5,021 nucleotides of DNA from an uncultured Clostridia bacterium. GTDB taxonomy: Bacteria; Bacillota; Clostridia; Christensenellales; Borkfalkiaceae. The notes beneath the pieces are model-generated. The model was not told the origin of the DNA and did not search any database. It saw only the letters and a program-made list of their open reading frames with translations. A program made the position numbers and the translations under genes. The stretch is from contig CALWBJ010000099.1 in NCBI GenBank assembly GCA_944376035.1, forward strand, positions 1 to 5,021, in the 5' to 3' direction. Below, in pieces: positions 4,910-5,021 of this stretch (position 1 is the stretch's first letter; every line of letters starts with the position of its first letter).

Positions 4910-5021
4910 ATGCCTTATTTTATGAAGTATCTTTCTAAAATACACAGGTGCGCAAATCTTTACAGAACAGAGCGTTATAACGATATAGATATAAGTTGTT
5001 ATGAAGATACGTACCTTATCA
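4910..5021 (+). CDS. MarR-family transcriptional regulator, N-terminal part (runs off window)
   Basis: Only 37 residues are inside the window. 'MKYLSKIHRCANLYRTERY...DISCYEDTYLI' matches the opening of Firmicute MarR proteins: helix 1 with a short 'ISRCxNLYRxxxL'-like motif, part of the dimer interface, followed by the start of helix 2. The ATG at 4910 is chosen over the in-frame ATG at 4922 because AAGGAG (4895-4900) sits 9 bases before the former. The helix-turn-helix and wing would lie beyond base 5021. A strong promoter and a perfect palindrome over the start site precede it, which supports a self-repressing regulator. MarR genes often head operons with a transporter or detoxification enzyme, so the genes to the right would tell its role. 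The family call rests on a short stretch plus context. Confidence 0.75.
   Translation, partial: MPYFMKYLSKIHRCANLYRTERYNDIDISCYEDTYLI

Overview
The window looks like a chromosomal stretch of an uncultured, probably gut-associated, anaerobic Clostridia-type Firmicute. The reasons are AT-rich spacers, moderately AT-rich genes, clear AGGAG-like ribosome binding sites, hairpin-plus-U-tract terminators, sigma-A type promoters and carbohydrate-utilisation genes. The exact taxon cannot be read from the sequence.

Layout, left to right. (1) 1-66 may hold the 3' tail of an upstream gene that overlaps the first complete gene. (2) 38-1381 (+) encodes a cytoplasmic sugar isomerase-like protein of the L-fucose/L-arabinose isomerase superfamily. 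(3) 1382-1553 is a spacer with a candidate promoter and a structured leader that could control translation of the next gene. (4) 1554-3023 (+) encodes a short, signal-peptide-free member of the GH127 (DUF1680, beta-L-arabinofuranosidase-like) superfamily. Its Cys/Glu zinc site is visible, but no acid/base Glu is seen where the family normally has one. (5) 3024-3335 has no gene but contains a good promoter followed by a 21-bp-stem terminator, so it may encode a small RNA. (6) 3336-3527 (-) is the C-terminal DNA-binding tail of an AraC-family regulator, and 3510-4538 (+) is an M24 (creatinase/aminopeptidase P fold) gene lacking its 5' end. The two truncated ends meet at about 3519-3530. (7) 4539-4909 is a spacer with the M24 terminator and then a strong promoter overlapped by a perfect inverted repeat. 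(8) 4910-5021 (+) is the start of a MarR-family regulator that runs off the window.

How it fits together. The isomerase and the GH127-like enzyme suggest intracellular processing of plant-derived pentose or deoxyhexose oligosaccharides; the specific substrate is inference. The most parsimonious history of the 3336-4538 segment is a divergent araC/M24 pair that suffered one deletion removing both 5' ends and the promoter region between them. The MarR gene appears to be a separate, self-regulated unit. I found no CRISPR array, transposase, tRNA, rRNA or convincing wholly new system. The best leads are the head-to-head truncation, the altered active sites of the two enzyme-like proteins, and the candidate RNA elements.
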